From positions 1 to 64,000 of the forward strand of contig NZ_AUTC01000157.1 of NCBI RefSeq assembly GCF_001461695.1: 64,000 nt of DNA, in the 5' to 3' direction. A program made the position numbers and the translations under genes. Each line of letters opens with the position of its first letter. Positions within the stretch are counted from its first letter, which is position 1. Source of the stretch: Sinorhizobium fredii USDA 205. Its GTDB lineage: Bacteria > Pseudomonadota > Alphaproteobacteria > Rhizobiales > Rhizobiaceae. Below are positions 1 through 8,572 of this stretch, in pieces. The notes under the pieces were generated by a model that was not told the origin of the DNA, did not search any database, and was given only the letters and a program-made list of their open reading frames with translations.

Positions 1-35
1 GCGCCTCCAAACCCGACCTCTCCCGCGTCAGCGGG

Positions 36-470
36 TTAGTTCAATCCTCTCCCGGTTAATTTGTCACTACAGCCTAGGAACTTGTTGCCTTCAGGGTCGC
101 GGAAATATGCGCAGTACGGACCGTCGGAGCCTTCCCCTCTAGTGCCAGGCGCACCCTCGTCAGAGCCGCCGGCTGCCAAAGCGACCGCATGTGCCTCCTG
201 AACCTGGGCACGAGAACGGGCCTCGAATGCCACCATCCCGCCATTGCCGACATTTGCCGTCTCGCCGTTGAACGGTCTGATCACGCCGAATTCGAGCGTC
301 TTGAGCCCATAATAGACAGCTCTTCCGGGCTAAACGAGAACGTGCCCTATACCGAACACGGCGAGCAGCTTGTCATAAAACGCCGTTGCAGCATCCAGGT
401 CGTTGGTGCCTACGGTGGAGTGCCCCCGCAGGCCGCGGATCTTCTCGGGTTGGGTTGTGATATCGTACAT
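36..470 (-). pseudogene. VOC/glyoxalase-family protein interrupted by an in-frame stop
   Basis: A single reading frame of about 144 codons starts at the ATG at 470 (purine-rich AAGAGGAAG just upstream) and ends at 36. It is cut by a TAG at 330-332. The part before the stop has the N-terminal VOC pattern HSTVGTNDLDAATAFYDKLL. The part after it has the usual C-terminal half, ending YFRDPEGNKF, with the metal-ligand-type region. Both parts are in the same frame, so this is a nonsense change and not a frameshift. The family holds small metal-dependent lyases, dioxygenases and resistance proteins; the substrate here is unknown. The gene is probably non-functional unless the stop is a sequence error. 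Confidence 0.8.
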
Positions 471-786
471 TGCGATCTTCCTCTTGCGTTGCGCTTGGCT
501 AGGGAGCTGATTGCCCCTGCCCCCAGAGGAGATCGCGCGTCTTTGTGTATTGGTTTTTTCACCAAGACAGCCGGTGTGTATCGAACTGTAGGCAATGGCT
601 GGTTGATACTCGCACATACGTCCTTCCTCGCGGATCCGGGACGTGAAATTCCGTCGGTACCTGCCGCGATACATGCCGTTACAAAATTCCCGCCCGGCCG
701 ACACATCGACAATACACGCCGAAGTCTAGATGTCAGCGCTTGCCTTAAAGATGAAGGCCCAACCAAGTGCGGGAAAGGATGACCTT
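471..786. other. Intergenic, no gene recognised
   Basis: This stretch lies between the divergent interrupted VOC gene and the cupin gene. Reading frames across it have no recognisable domain and no good ribosome site. It presumably holds the two divergent promoters; I see no clear operator. Confidence 0.5.
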
Positions 787-1188
787 ATGAAGATGTCTCG
801 GATCATGGCGGCTGCGCTGCTGATCGTTGGAAGCGGATTTGCGTTGCACGCGGCCAAGGCGCAGCAACCGGGAATCCAGCGCACCGACCTTCTGCAGCAC
901 GATCTCGGTGTGCCTGGCCGCGAAGCGGTCCAGGTGCGTGTTGACATCGAACCCGGCGCAGTCTCCATCAAGCACGCTCATCCGGGCGAAGAGGTGGCCT
1001 ATGTTCTCGTAGGCTCGCTGGAATATCTGCTCGAGGGTCGAGCGCCGGTCACGCTTCATGCCGGCGAAGCGTTGTTCATCCCGGCCGGAGTGGCGCATGT
1101 GGCGAAGAATGTCGGCAGCGGTAAGGCATCGGAACTCGCGACATACATCGTTGAGAAAGGCACCCCGCTTGTCGTTCCGGTCAAGTGA
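787..1188 (+). CDS. Exported cupin-domain protein
   Basis: This is a 133-residue protein with an N-terminal signal peptide (hydrophobic core AAALLIVGSGFALHA, cleavage likely after AKA). A single cupin_2 barrel follows. The first cupin motif is visible as HAHPGEEVAYVLVG and the second as PAGVAHVAKN, so a bound metal is plausible. The ATG at 787 is chosen because AAGGAT lies about 8 nt upstream and it gives a clean signal peptide; an in-frame ATG at 730 would bury the signal. The epoxide hydrolase starts 46 bp downstream on the same strand, so the two are probably co-transcribed. Both would act in the periplasm. The substrate is unknown. Confidence 0.85.
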   Translation: MKMSRIMAAALLIVGSGFALHAAKAQQPGIQRTDLLQHDLGVPGREAVQVRVDIEPGAVSIKHAHPGEEVAYVLVGSLEYLLEGRAPVTLHAGEALFIPAGVAHVAKNVGSGKASELATYIVEKGTPLVVPVK

Positions 1189-1234
1189 GCGTTTCGACAT
1201 GCATCCCGACAACTACAAAGAAGGAAGAGCGACA

Positions 1235-2554
1235 ATGACCGCACAGGAGACGACCGACGCGTCCGCGCTGTCCCGCCGGGCTCTGCTCCTGAGCGGAGCC
1301 GCGCTGACAGCCCTTGGCATGTTTCGCCCTGCGAAAGCTGTCGCCGAAGCGGGCGCCACGATGCCTTTGAAGGGCGGCGACATTCGCCCGTTCCGCGTGG
1401 ACGTTCCGGCGGCAGAGCTCGTCGATCTCCGCCGGCGCCTTGCCGCGACGCGCTGGCCTGACCCGGAGACGGTCGACGACCGATCTCAGGGTGTGCAGCT
1501 TGCAAAGCTTCAGGCGCTCGTGCGCCACTGGGAGGTGGCCTACGACTGGCGTAAGTCAGAGGCGAAACTCAATGCCCTGCCCCAGTTTCTGACGCGTATC
1601 GACGACCTCGACATTCATTTCATCCATGTTCGCTCGCCTCATGCGAACGCATTGCCTCTCATCATGACCCACGGCTGGCCCGGTTCTGTCTTCGAACTCC
1701 TGAAAGTCGTCGGTCCGTTGACCGACCCCACGGCGCACGGTGGGAGAGACCAGGACGCCTTCCATCTCGTGCTTCCGTCCGTTCCCGGCTTCGGCTTTTC
1801 GGAAAAGCCGAAAGGCACCGGCTGGAACCCGGAGCGGATCGCCCGCGCCTGGGACGTGCTTATGAAACGGCTTGGATATACGAGCTACGTGTCACAGGGC
1901 GGCGACTGGGGTGCCATTATTTCCGATGCCATGGGCCGCCAAGCTCCGCCGGGCCTGCTCGGCATCCATGTCAACAGGATTGAGCGCTCGACGACCATCC
2001 CGTCAGAAATTGCCAGGGCCCTGAGGAGCGGAGATCCCACGCCGGCAAGTCTGACGAGCGAAGAACGGGTGGTGTTTGACCAGGCCAGGGAGTTCCTCGG
2101 CAAGGGATTCGGATATGCGGCGATCATGGGGACACGTCCGCAAACCATCGGCTACGGTCTCGCCGACTCGCCAGTTGGATTGGCGGCGTGGTTCTATGAC
2201 AAACTCGCCGACTGGGTGTTCACCCGTGGCGAACCGGAGCGCGCGTTGAGCCGCGACGATATCCTCGATAACATCACGCTCTATTGGCTGACGAACACAG
2301 GCACTTCGAGCGGCCGGATTTATTGGGAGAACAGTGCCGGCAGCGGCAAGTTGGCCCCTATCGCGATCCCGGCGGCGGTGACGATTTTTCCGGGCGAGGT
2401 TTACAAGCCGCCGAAAAGCTGGGCGGAAGGGGCGTACCACAACCTCATCTACTATAACCGAGTGGACAAGGGCGGCCACTTCGCCGCATGGGAAGAACCG
2501 GACCTGTTCAGCGCCGAGCTGCGCGCCGCTTTCCGGCCCTTGCGCCAAGCCTAA
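1235..2554 (+). CDS. Tat-exported epoxide hydrolase-like alpha/beta hydrolase
   Basis: This is a 439-residue protein. A twin-arginine-type leader (LSRRALLLSGAALTALG) occupies the first 45 residues. An epoxide-hydrolase N-terminal (EHN) domain follows, then an alpha/beta-hydrolase core. Visible motifs are the oxyanion motif HGWPGS near residue 145, the nucleophile elbow GGDWGA near 222 (Asp nucleophile, as in epoxide hydrolases) and the catalytic-His region GGHFAAWE near 413. ATG 1235 has GGAAGAG upstream. The family opens epoxides to diols; here it would act in the periplasm after folded export. It follows the exported cupin, so the pair may form one detoxification unit. Confidence 0.88.
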   Translation: MTAQETTDASALSRRALLLSGAALTALGMFRPAKAVAEAGATMPLKGGDIRPFRVDVPAAELVDLRRRLAATRWPDPETVDDRSQGVQLAKLQALVRHWEVAYDWRKSEAKLNALPQFLTRIDDLDIHFIHVRSPHANALPLIMTHGWPGSVFELLKVVGPLTDPTAHGGRDQDAFHLVLPSVPGFGFSEKPKGTGWNPERIARAWDVLMKRLGYTSYVSQGGDWGAIISDAMGRQAPPGLLGIHVNRIERSTTIPSEIARALRSGDPTPASLTSEERVVFDQAREFLGKGFGYAAIMGTRPQTIGYGLADSPVGLAAWFYDKLADWVFTRGEPERALSRDDILDNITLYWLTNTGTSSGRIYWENSAGSGKLAPIAIPAAVTIFPGEVYKPPKSWAEGAYHNLIYYNRVDKGGHFAAWEEPDLFSAELRAAFRPLRQA

Positions 2555-2647
2555 CGCGTCTGCATCCTCGCTTCCGAACGGGCCGCGAGCCGGTGAATAT
2601 TGCTATCACGGCTTAAGAGATGGGGCGTGAGCGGTGGAGATTACGCA

Positions 2648-3385
2648 ATGGAGCATATCGACCACATCTTGATCGTCGACGACGACCGCGAAATCCGGGA
2701 TCTGGTGTCAACCTACCTGAAGAAGAACGGTCTGCGCGTTACCGCCGTCGCCGACGGGCGGCAGATGCGCGCGTTCCTCGAGACCAATACCGTCGATCTG
2801 ATTATTCTCGACCTCATGATGCCGGGCGACGACGGCCTGGTATTGAGCCGCGAGTTGCGTGTCGGCAGACACAAGGCGACGCCGATCGTCATGCTGACCG
2901 CCCGCTCCGACGAGATGGACCGCATCATCGGGCTCGAAATGGGCGCCGACGACTATCTCGCCAAGCCGTTCTCGGCGCGCGAACTACTTGCCCGCATAAA
3001 GGCGGTCCTGCGGCGCGCGCGCATGCTGCCGCCCAATCTGCAGATCTCGGAGGCCGGCCAATTATTGCGTTTCGGCGAATGGAAGCTCGACACGACGGCA
3101 AGGCACCTCGTCGATGCCGACGGCACTGCGATTGCGCTCAGCGGCGCCGAATACCGGCTGCTACGCGTTTTCGTCGATCACCCGCAGCGCGTCCTCAATC
3201 GCGATCAGCTCCTCAACCTCACGCAGGGACGCGAGGCCGAGCTCTTCGATCGCTCCATCGATCTCCTGGTCAGCCGGGTTCGCCAGCGCCTTGGCGACGA
3301 TGCCCGGGAACCGACCTATATCAAGACCGTCCGCAGCGAGGGCTATGTTTTTTCGATGCCAGTCGAGATCGTGGAGCCCCGCTGA
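2648..3385 (+). CDS. OmpR-family response regulator
   Basis: This is a 245-residue regulator. An N-terminal receiver domain has the acidic pair in VDDD near residue 10, the phospho-acceptor Asp in [12 protein letters not shown] near 57, the Thr in MLTARSDE and the Lys in [18 protein letters not shown]-terminal winged-helix DNA-binding domain has [26 protein letters not shown] and ends TVRSEGYVF. The ATG at 2648 is chosen because GGTGGAG sits just upstream and it begins directly with the receiver fold; earlier in-frame codons add unrelated residues. Its stop overlaps the start of the next gene (TGATG), so it is translationally coupled to its cognate kinase. Targets are not evident. Confidence 0.95.
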   Translation: MEHIDHILIVDDDREIRDLVSTYLKKNGLRVTAVADGRQMRAFLETNTVDLIILDLMMPGDDGLVLSRELRVGRHKATPIVMLTARSDEMDRIIGLEMGADDYLAKPFSARELLARIKAVLRRARMLPPNLQISEAGQLLRFGEWKLDTTARHLVDADGTAIALSGAEYRLLRVFVDHPQRVLNRDQLLNLTQGREAELFDRSIDLLVSRVRQRLGDDAREPTYIKTVRSEGYVFSMPVEIVEPR

Positions 3386-4710
3386 TGGCGATGCCCGCAT
3401 TCCTCAATGGAATTCGCCTGTGGCCGCGCACGCTCAGAGCGCGGCTGTTTGTTATCCTTCTTGCCGGCCTGACGGTCGCCCATGTCATGTCGTTTACGGC
3501 GCTGTTTTCCGAACGCTACATCGCCGCCAGGTCGGTGATGTTCAATACGCTCGAAAACGACGTCGCCACGTCGATCGCCATCCTCGACCGGCTCCCCGCG
3601 GCCGAGCGCGCCGCTTGGCTGGACCACCTTGATCGCGGATCCTACAGGTTCGTTCTGGGGCGCGGCATCCCCGGCAATCCCATGCTTGAGCCGGACGATG
3701 CCGAGGTCGCCTCCAAGATCCAGGCGGCCATAGGCACGAAATACCCGATCGAGGTCGAATCCATCCCCGGTGGAGCGCGGCGCCTCCAGGCACATCTTCG
3801 CTTGAGCGATGGCGAGCCGCTGACAATAGAGGTCACGCCAAAGGGCGTCATGCCCGTGGCCGACTGGCTGCCCTATGTGCTCATTGCGCAGCTTTCTCTG
3901 TTGGTACTGTGCAGCTGGTTTGCCATGCGCCAGGCAATCCGTCCCCTCGCCAATCTGGCGAGAGCCGCCGACACGCTTGATCTCAACAGCAACACGCCGC
4001 GACTCAGCGAAACCGGACCTAGGGAAGTCGCCTATGCGGCTACGGCCTTCAATGCGATGCGCGATCGCATCACGCAGTATCTGGAGGAGCGCGTGCAGAT
4101 TCTGGCCGCGATCTCACATGATCTGCAGACACCGATCACGCGCATGAAACTCCGCGCGGAAATGGCTGAAGACTCCATCGACAGGGATAAGCTCATTCAG
4201 GACCTCGACGAGGTTGAACGTCTCGTCAAGGAAGGGGTCGCCTATGCACGCAGCGCCCATGGCAACGACGAAAAAGCCTCGCGCCTCGATGTCGCCTCGT
4301 TCATCGAGAGCCTGGCCTATGACTATCAGGATACCGGCAAGACGGTCACGGTCGGCGAAGTGAGCGACGGCGCAATCGTCACCCGGCCGCACGCTTTGAG
4401 GCGGATCCTCACCAACCTGATCGACAATGCGCTCAAATTCGGCGGCGCTGCGGAAATCGAGGCTCAGCGCCACGCCGACGACACCCTGGTCATAAAAGTC
4501 CTCGATCGCGGTCCTGGCGTCCCGGAAAGTCAGATGGAGGCCGTCATGAAACCCTTCTTCCGCTTGGAGCAATCGCGCAACCGCGACACGGGCGGGACCG
4601 GTCTCGGCCTCGCCATCGCCCAACAGCTCGCGACCGCGATTGGTGCCACGCTCACCTTGCGCAACCGCGACGGCGGCGGTCTGGTGGCGGAAATCAGTCT
4701 GCGACAATAG
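3385..4710 (+). CDS. EnvZ-type sensor histidine kinase
   Basis: This is a 441-residue membrane kinase. It has TM1 around residues 24-45, a periplasmic sensor region of about 115 residues, TM2 around 158-178, a HAMP linker, and a HisKA domain with phospho-acceptor His in ISHDLQTPITRMKL near residue 245. The HATPase_c domain has the N box (LTNLIDNALKFGG), the G1 box (DRGPGVPES) and the G2 box ([14 protein letters not shown]). It overlaps the response-regulator gene by one base and is its evident partner. The periplasmic part has no recognised ligand-binding fold, so the signal is unknown. The neighbouring exported hydrolase and cupin could be targets, but that is only inferred from position. 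Confidence 0.94.
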   Translation: MAMPAFLNGIRLWPRTLRARLFVILLAGLTVAHVMSFTALFSERYIAARSVMFNTLENDVATSIAILDRLPAAERAAWLDHLDRGSYRFVLGRGIPGNPMLEPDDAEVASKIQAAIGTKYPIEVESIPGGARRLQAHLRLSDGEPLTIEVTPKGVMPVADWLPYVLIAQLSLLVLCSWFAMRQAIRPLANLARAADTLDLNSNTPRLSETGPREVAYAATAFNAMRDRITQYLEERVQILAAISHDLQTPITRMKLRAEMAEDSIDRDKLIQDLDEVERLVKEGVAYARSAHGNDEKASRLDVASFIESLAYDYQDTGKTVTVGEVSDGAIVTRPHALRRILTNLIDNALKFGGAAEIEAQRHADDTLVIKVLDRGPGVPESQMEAVMKPFFRLEQSRNRDTGGTGLGLAIAQQLATAIGATLTLRNRDGGGLVAEISLRQ

Positions 4711-4730
4711 GCCCTCAGCCCCCTCGACAA

Positions 4731-4762
4731 CACATCAGGGCCGCCTCGACCGCCCTGATGTG
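4731..4762. terminator. Bidirectional terminator-like hairpin
   Basis: A perfect 11-bp inverted repeat, CACATCAGGGC and GCCCTGATGTG, is separated by 10 bases. It lies between the convergent sensor-kinase and VOC genes. No long T run follows, so its efficiency is uncertain. Confidence 0.65.
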
Positions 4763-4774
4763 GCATCCATTTAA

Positions 4775-5440
4775 TCACGTGGGCTGCGGCTCGCCAATCT
4801 GCTCCCGGACGATATACTCGGCGTACCAGATCGGCCAATCCTCGTCCCGGTGACCGAGCTGCTTCTCGTATTCGCCGTGGGCGGCCTCTGCGCGCCGGAA
4901 AGCGCCCGCAAGATCGGCGGCCGAGGCGAATGTCGCGGTGCTCGCGTCGATCCGCCCCGGCAGTCGCGCGGTGACTTCCTGGAAAAGCCAGCCGTTGCCA
5001 TCCGGATCGCGGAACGAGGCATAGGAGCGGTAGCTGCGGCGCTCGGGATCCGCGCCGCCAACCCGGAGCCGACCAAACAGATACGGCTCGTCGTTACCCG
5101 CGTGCACGTCGCCCGCATGGAACACTTCGCTGATGTCGACGCCGCGGTCACGCAAGTCCTCGCGGGCGGCCTCTATGTCGGAAACGATGAGGTACAGCCC
5201 CTGGGCGGAGCCCGGTTCCGCATCGGTCACATTCTGCCCAAAGATGACCGAGGCGCCGGACCCGGGCGGGGTGAACTGGATCACCCGGTAGCCGTCATCC
5301 CCAGAAAAATCGGCATCGAGACGCCAACCGAGGCTCGCGTAGAATTCCTTCGAGCGCTCGACATCCGAGACGGGGACGACGATGACCTCGAGCTTCATGT
5401 CGATCGGCCGCGCTCTTTCGCTGTTGATTGCAGTGGTCAT
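4775..5440 (-). CDS. VOC/glyoxalase-family protein with C-terminal extension
   Basis: This is a 221-residue protein. Residues 10-135 form a VOC fold (VIVVPVSDVERSKEFYASLGW near the start and FRDPDGNGWLFQEV at its end). About 75 further residues follow, with a charged helical segment and a Trp/Tyr-rich end (EDWPIWYAEYIVREQ). That tail is not part of the usual 120-130-residue VOC domain. ATG 5440 is chosen for the AAAGGAGAAAAG ribosome site upstream; an earlier in-frame start would add an Arg-rich stretch. The family includes dioxygenases, lyases and antibiotic-binding proteins. The substrate is unknown. It lies downstream of ohr on the same strand, separated by 132 bp. Confidence 0.82.
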   Translation of the reverse strand: MTTAINSERARPIDMKLEVIVVPVSDVERSKEFYASLGWRLDADFSGDDGYRVIQFTPPGSGASVIFGQNVTDAEPGSAQGLYLIVSDIEAAREDLRDRGVDISEVFHAGDVHAGNDEPYLFGRLRVGGADPERRSYRSYASFRDPDGNGWLFQEVTARLPGRIDASTATFASAADLAGAFRRAEAAHGEYEKQLGHRDEDWPIWYAEYIVREQIGEPQPT

Positions 5441-5572
5441 GCTTTTCTCCTTTGTTTGGGAGTCGGCGTCGCGCCTGTGCAAATTGATGCGCAGCGATCT
5501 GAACGCCGCCCCTGCGCGATGCCTGCTGGTGTTCCCGGCCGGAACCATCGGTCGGGAGCCATCTTCTCCGAG

Positions 5573-5989
5573 TCAGACGATGTTGATCTCGACTGCGATG
5601 TTGCCACGCGTCGCCTTGGAGTAAGGGCAGGTCTGATGCGCCCTTTCGACCAGCGCCTGTGCCGTGTCACGGTCGATGCCCGGAATGCTCACATTGAGCC
5701 GGGCCTGCAACGAATAGGCGCCTGCGCCGTGGCGCAGATCCACTTCCGCATCCACCGCCAGATCGGCCGGAAGTGTTATTTTCCGCTCGCTGGCCGCCTT
5801 TCCGATCGCCCCGATGAAGCAGGCCGACCAGCCGGCCGCGAAGAGCTGCTCTGGATTGGTCCCCGGCCTCGAACTGCCGGGTGAGGAAAGCTTGATGTCG
5901 AGGTGCCCGTCAGAACTGCGGGATGCGCCTTCACGGCCGCCGGTGGTGCGCGTCTTGCCTGTATAAAGTACTTTCTCGATCTCGGTCAT
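5573..5989 (-). CDS. ohr: Organic hydroperoxide resistance protein (OsmC/Ohr family)
   Basis: This is a 138-residue protein of normal Ohr length. It has the two redox cysteines of the Ohr family: Cys57 in AAGWSACFIG and Cys121 in HQTCPYSKATRG. The Arg in TTGGREG near residue 19 stabilises the reactive thiolate in this family. Ohr reduces organic hydroperoxides with dihydrolipoamide as electron donor in the cytoplasm. ATG 5989 has GGAAGGAC upstream. No OhrR-type MarR regulator is adjacent in this window, so control is probably from elsewhere. The start was preferred over an in-frame ATG 57 codons upstream that adds a non-conserved stretch. Confidence 0.93.
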   Translation of the reverse strand: MTEIEKVLYTGKTRTTGGREGASRSSDGHLDIKLSSPGSSRPGTNPEQLFAAGWSACFIGAIGKAASERKITLPADLAVDAEVDLRHGAGAYSLQARLNVSIPGIDRDTAQALVERAHQTCPYSKATRGNIAVEINIV

Positions 5990-6338
5990 GGTGTCCTTCC
6001 TTCGACAGAGTTGATGACGCCGAGCCAAATTGGCTTGTCGGACTGTCGAGGCACACATGCCGTTCCGCACGTGGATGGAATGTTTCGCGACCGGGCGGAA
6101 AAGTAAGCGAATGCTGGCAGAATGCGGAACGGACACACTACAATACGAACGCGGTGTCACAAGCGACGCGTGAAAGCCAGAAACAACGAGGGCATGTCGC
6201 CAGAAAGTGCGCCGCGATTTGAACAGGATGAAATATCAAAAGCGCGTCGCGCATTTGTTGAACGCGGACGCGCTTTAGAAGTGTACAGCGATCTTGATGC
6301 GTCTGAAAGGACGCGGCAGTCGAAGGCAGCAAAAGTGA
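5990..6338. other. Intergenic with partial RIME-like hairpin
   Basis: No convincing gene is seen; short frames here lack domains. The only structure noticed is a degenerate right-hand half of the RIME1-like element, listed separately. Confidence 0.5.
6277..6322 (+). repeat. Degenerate partial RIME1-like element (right half only)
   Basis: The segment reads AAGTGTACAGCG, then ATCTTGAT, then the hairpin GCGTC-TGAAAG-GACGC. This parallels the second half of the full copies at 26558 and 29306 (AAGTGCTACAGCGACCTT, then a GCGTCC/GGACGC stem). The closing arm is imperfect and the first hairpin is absent. It is judged by eye only. Confidence 0.5.
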
Positions 6339-7385
6339 TCAGAAACGATCGACGTCAAAGACAGCCTGGGCAAAGGCCTGGGGCGCTTCCTGCGGCAGGT
6401 TGTGACCGATGCCGCCGGTGATCAACCGATGCGCGTACGTGCCGGAGAATTTCTTGGCATAGGATGCGGGCTTCGGATGGGGGGCGCCGTTGGCATCGCC
6501 CTCCAGCGTGATGGTCGGCACCCCGATGAGTGGGAATTCGGCGAGCCTTTCTTCCAGGTCGTCATATTTCCGCTCGCCGTCGGCCAGGCTGATCCGCCAG
6601 CGGTAGTTGTGGATCGTGATATCGACATGATCCGGGTTCTCGAAAGCCGCCGCGCTGCGGTTGAAGGTGACATCGTCGAAATTCCATTTCGGCGAGGCGA
6701 GCTGCCAGATAAGTTTCGCGAATTCCTTTCGGTTTCGCTCGTAGCCCGCGCGCCCGCGGTCGGTGGCAAAGTAGAACTGGTACCACCAGGCATGCTCGGC
6801 GCCGGGCGGCAGCGGCATCTTGTTGGCTTCACGGCTGCCTATGAGGTAGCCGCTCACGGACACAAGGGCCTTGCACCGCTCCGGCCAGAGAGCGGCGATG
6901 ATATTGGCGGTTCGCGCTCCCCAATCGCAGCCGGCGATGACCGCCTTGTCGATCTCGAGCGCATCCATCAAGGCGACGATGTCGGCAGCGATCGCCGACT
7001 GCTGGCCATTTCGCGGCGTCTCCGCCGAAAGAAAGCGCGTCGTCCCGTAGCCGCGCAGATAGGGAACGATCACCCGATAGCCGGCCTCCGCCAGCAAAGG
7101 TGCCACGTCGACATAGGTGTGGATGTCATAGGGCCAGCCGTGCAGAAGGATGACCACAGGCGCGTCGCCCGCGCCGAGTTCGGCGTAGCCGACATTGAGG
7201 ACGCCCGCGTCGATCTGCTTGAGCGAGGCGAAGAATGTGTTCGTCCCTGGCGCGATCGCCGGAGTGCCGGCATCACCGGCTGCATTTGCTGCGGCGAGGC
7301 CGCTTATGCCCAATTGCGCGGCGGCGAGCGTCAACGCCGCCACTCCCATGAACCGCCGCCGCGGCAGATTGATTTCCCCTGTCAT
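6339..7385 (-). CDS. Exported alpha/beta hydrolase (epoxide hydrolase/haloalkane dehalogenase-like)
   Basis: This is a 348-residue protein. It opens with a Tat-type leader (LPRRRFMGVAALTLAAAQLG) ending near residue 37. The alpha/beta-hydrolase core shows HGWPYD near residue 83, the nucleophile elbow AGCDWGA near 154 with Asp as nucleophile, and a late His in GGIGHNLPQEAP near 328. Asp nucleophiles are typical of epoxide hydrolases and haloalkane dehalogenases. It is the second exported Asp-type hydrolase in 6 kb, but its sequence lacks the EHN domain of the one at 1235, so it is not a recent duplicate. It stands alone between ohr and a GlxA-type regulator. The substrate is not predictable. 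Confidence 0.85.
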   Translation of the reverse strand: MTGEINLPRRRFMGVAALTLAAAQLGISGLAAANAAGDAGTPAIAPGTNTFFASLKQIDAGVLNVGYAELGAGDAPVVILLHGWPYDIHTYVDVAPLLAEAGYRVIVPYLRGYGTTRFLSAETPRNGQQSAIAADIVALMDALEIDKAVIAGCDWGARTANIIAALWPERCKALVSVSGYLIGSREANKMPLPPGAEHAWWYQFYFATDRGRAGYERNRKEFAKLIWQLASPKWNFDDVTFNRSAAAFENPDHVDITIHNYRWRISLADGERKYDDLEERLAEFPLIGVPTITLEGDANGAPHPKPASYAKKFSGTYAHRLITGGIGHNLPQEAPQAFAQAVFDVDRF

Positions 7386-7529
7386 CGATCTTCTCCGGAC
7401 TGTGTGAACTGCAACAGCGGATTGCGATGTTCATGTATCTCCAATGTGAGTTCGCAAGACCCCGAATGAAAGCTCGTGTAGTTCACCCGGGCCCAGATAC
7501 AGTCGGATACAATTCCACTGTCGGCTGCA

Positions 7530-8474
7530 CTATGCAGATGCGCTATCGCGCGCATTTCGCCGGATCGTCTGCGGTGGCTGCCCGAGCGTGCGCAGAAAGG
7601 CGCGGCGCATGCGATCAGGATCCGCGAAACCGGTCTCCACCGCGATCACGTCCATGGGATGCCGACCCTGCTCCATCATCAGCCGGGCGGCCTCGACGCG
7701 GAGATTTTCCACTGCCTTGGCGGGTGACTGTCCCGTCTCGGACCGAAACGCCCGGCTGAACTGGCGCGGGCTCAGCCCCGCCGCATCCGCCAGTTCTTCG
7801 ACCGACAACACGCCGCGGAGATGTGCTTTGGCGTAGTCGATCGATCTCTGGATCCGGTCAGACTTCGGCTCGAGTTCGAGCAATGCGGAGAACTGCGACT
7901 GTCCGCCGGCGCGTCGATGATAGATGACGAGCTTGCGAGCGACCGAGCGTGCGACGTCCTGACCGTGGTCCTTCTCGATCATTGCAAGCGCAAGGTCGAT
8001 GCTCGCCGTCATCCCGGCCGACGTCCACACGCTGCCGTCGACGATGAAGATACGGTCTTCCTCGACCTGTACGGCCGGGAAGCGCTCCTGGAGCTGGCGC
8101 GCGAAAGCCCAATGGGTGGTGGCGCGGCGTCCATCCAGCAGCCCGGCTTCCGCAAGGACGAAGGCGCCGGTACATGGCGCCGCCACCCGGCGTGCCGTTT
8201 TGAGCGCGTGGCGCGCGAACTCGATCAGTGCCGGCGTCATCGGCTCGATCGTCGAGCTGGCGCCGAACATCACAGTATCGTAGGCGGTGCCATCGAAGGC
8301 CTTCGCGAGAACGCCGAAACCGGCCGACGACTTGACCTCGCCGCCCCTCTCCGAAAGCAGCTCTATCTCGTAAACCGGCTCGCCAAGGGCGACATTCGCC
8401 ATCTCGAAGGCCGTGACCGCCGCGAAGCCCATGAGTTGGAACCCTGGAAAGACGACAAAGCCGATCCGATGCAT
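7530..8474 (-). CDS. GlxA-family transcriptional regulator (DJ-1/PfpI plus AraC HTH)
   Basis: This is a 314-residue regulator. Residues 1-170 form a DJ-1/PfpI (class I amidotransferase-like) domain with a Cys in the elbow VAAPCTGAFVLAEAGLL. Residues 205-310 form a double-helix AraC DNA-binding domain (LSVEELADAAGLSPRQFSRAF; then VIAVETGFADPDRMRRAF). Such proteins usually sense a small nitrogenous or aldehyde compound and activate neighbouring catabolic or efflux genes. ATG 8474 has GAGGG about 9 nt upstream. The MFS pump gene ends 98 bp upstream on the same strand, so pump and regulator could share a transcript. The flanking hydrolase and pump are candidate targets. Confidence 0.92.
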   Translation of the reverse strand: MHRIGFVVFPGFQLMGFAAVTAFEMANVALGEPVYEIELLSERGGEVKSSAGFGVLAKAFDGTAYDTVMFGASSTIEPMTPALIEFARHALKTARRVAAPCTGAFVLAEAGLLDGRRATTHWAFARQLQERFPAVQVEEDRIFIVDGSVWTSAGMTASIDLALAMIEKDHGQDVARSVARKLVIYHRRAGGQSQFSALLELEPKSDRIQRSIDYAKAHLRGVLSVEELADAAGLSPRQFSRAFRSETGQSPAKAVENLRVEAARLMMEQGRHPMDVIAVETGFADPDRMRRAFLRTLGQPPQTIRRNARDSASA

Positions 8475-8572
8475 GGCAATGACCCTCTGTCTGGAAATGC
8501 TGGATATACGATATTTGCGCCATGAGATAAACCGCCGTCGCGGGCAGACTCCCAGGCCGGCACTTCACAGTT

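Noticed and set aside
36-284. Treating the 82-codon frame as a complete small gene
   Set aside because: It is in the same frame as the upstream VOC half and supplies the missing C-terminal half of that domain, so it is part of an interrupted gene.
2620-3384. Upstream extension of the histidine-kinase frame through the response regulator gene
   Set aside because: The frame is open by chance: the extension is Arg-rich nonsense, and the ATG at 3385 overlaps the regulator stop as expected for a coupled pair.
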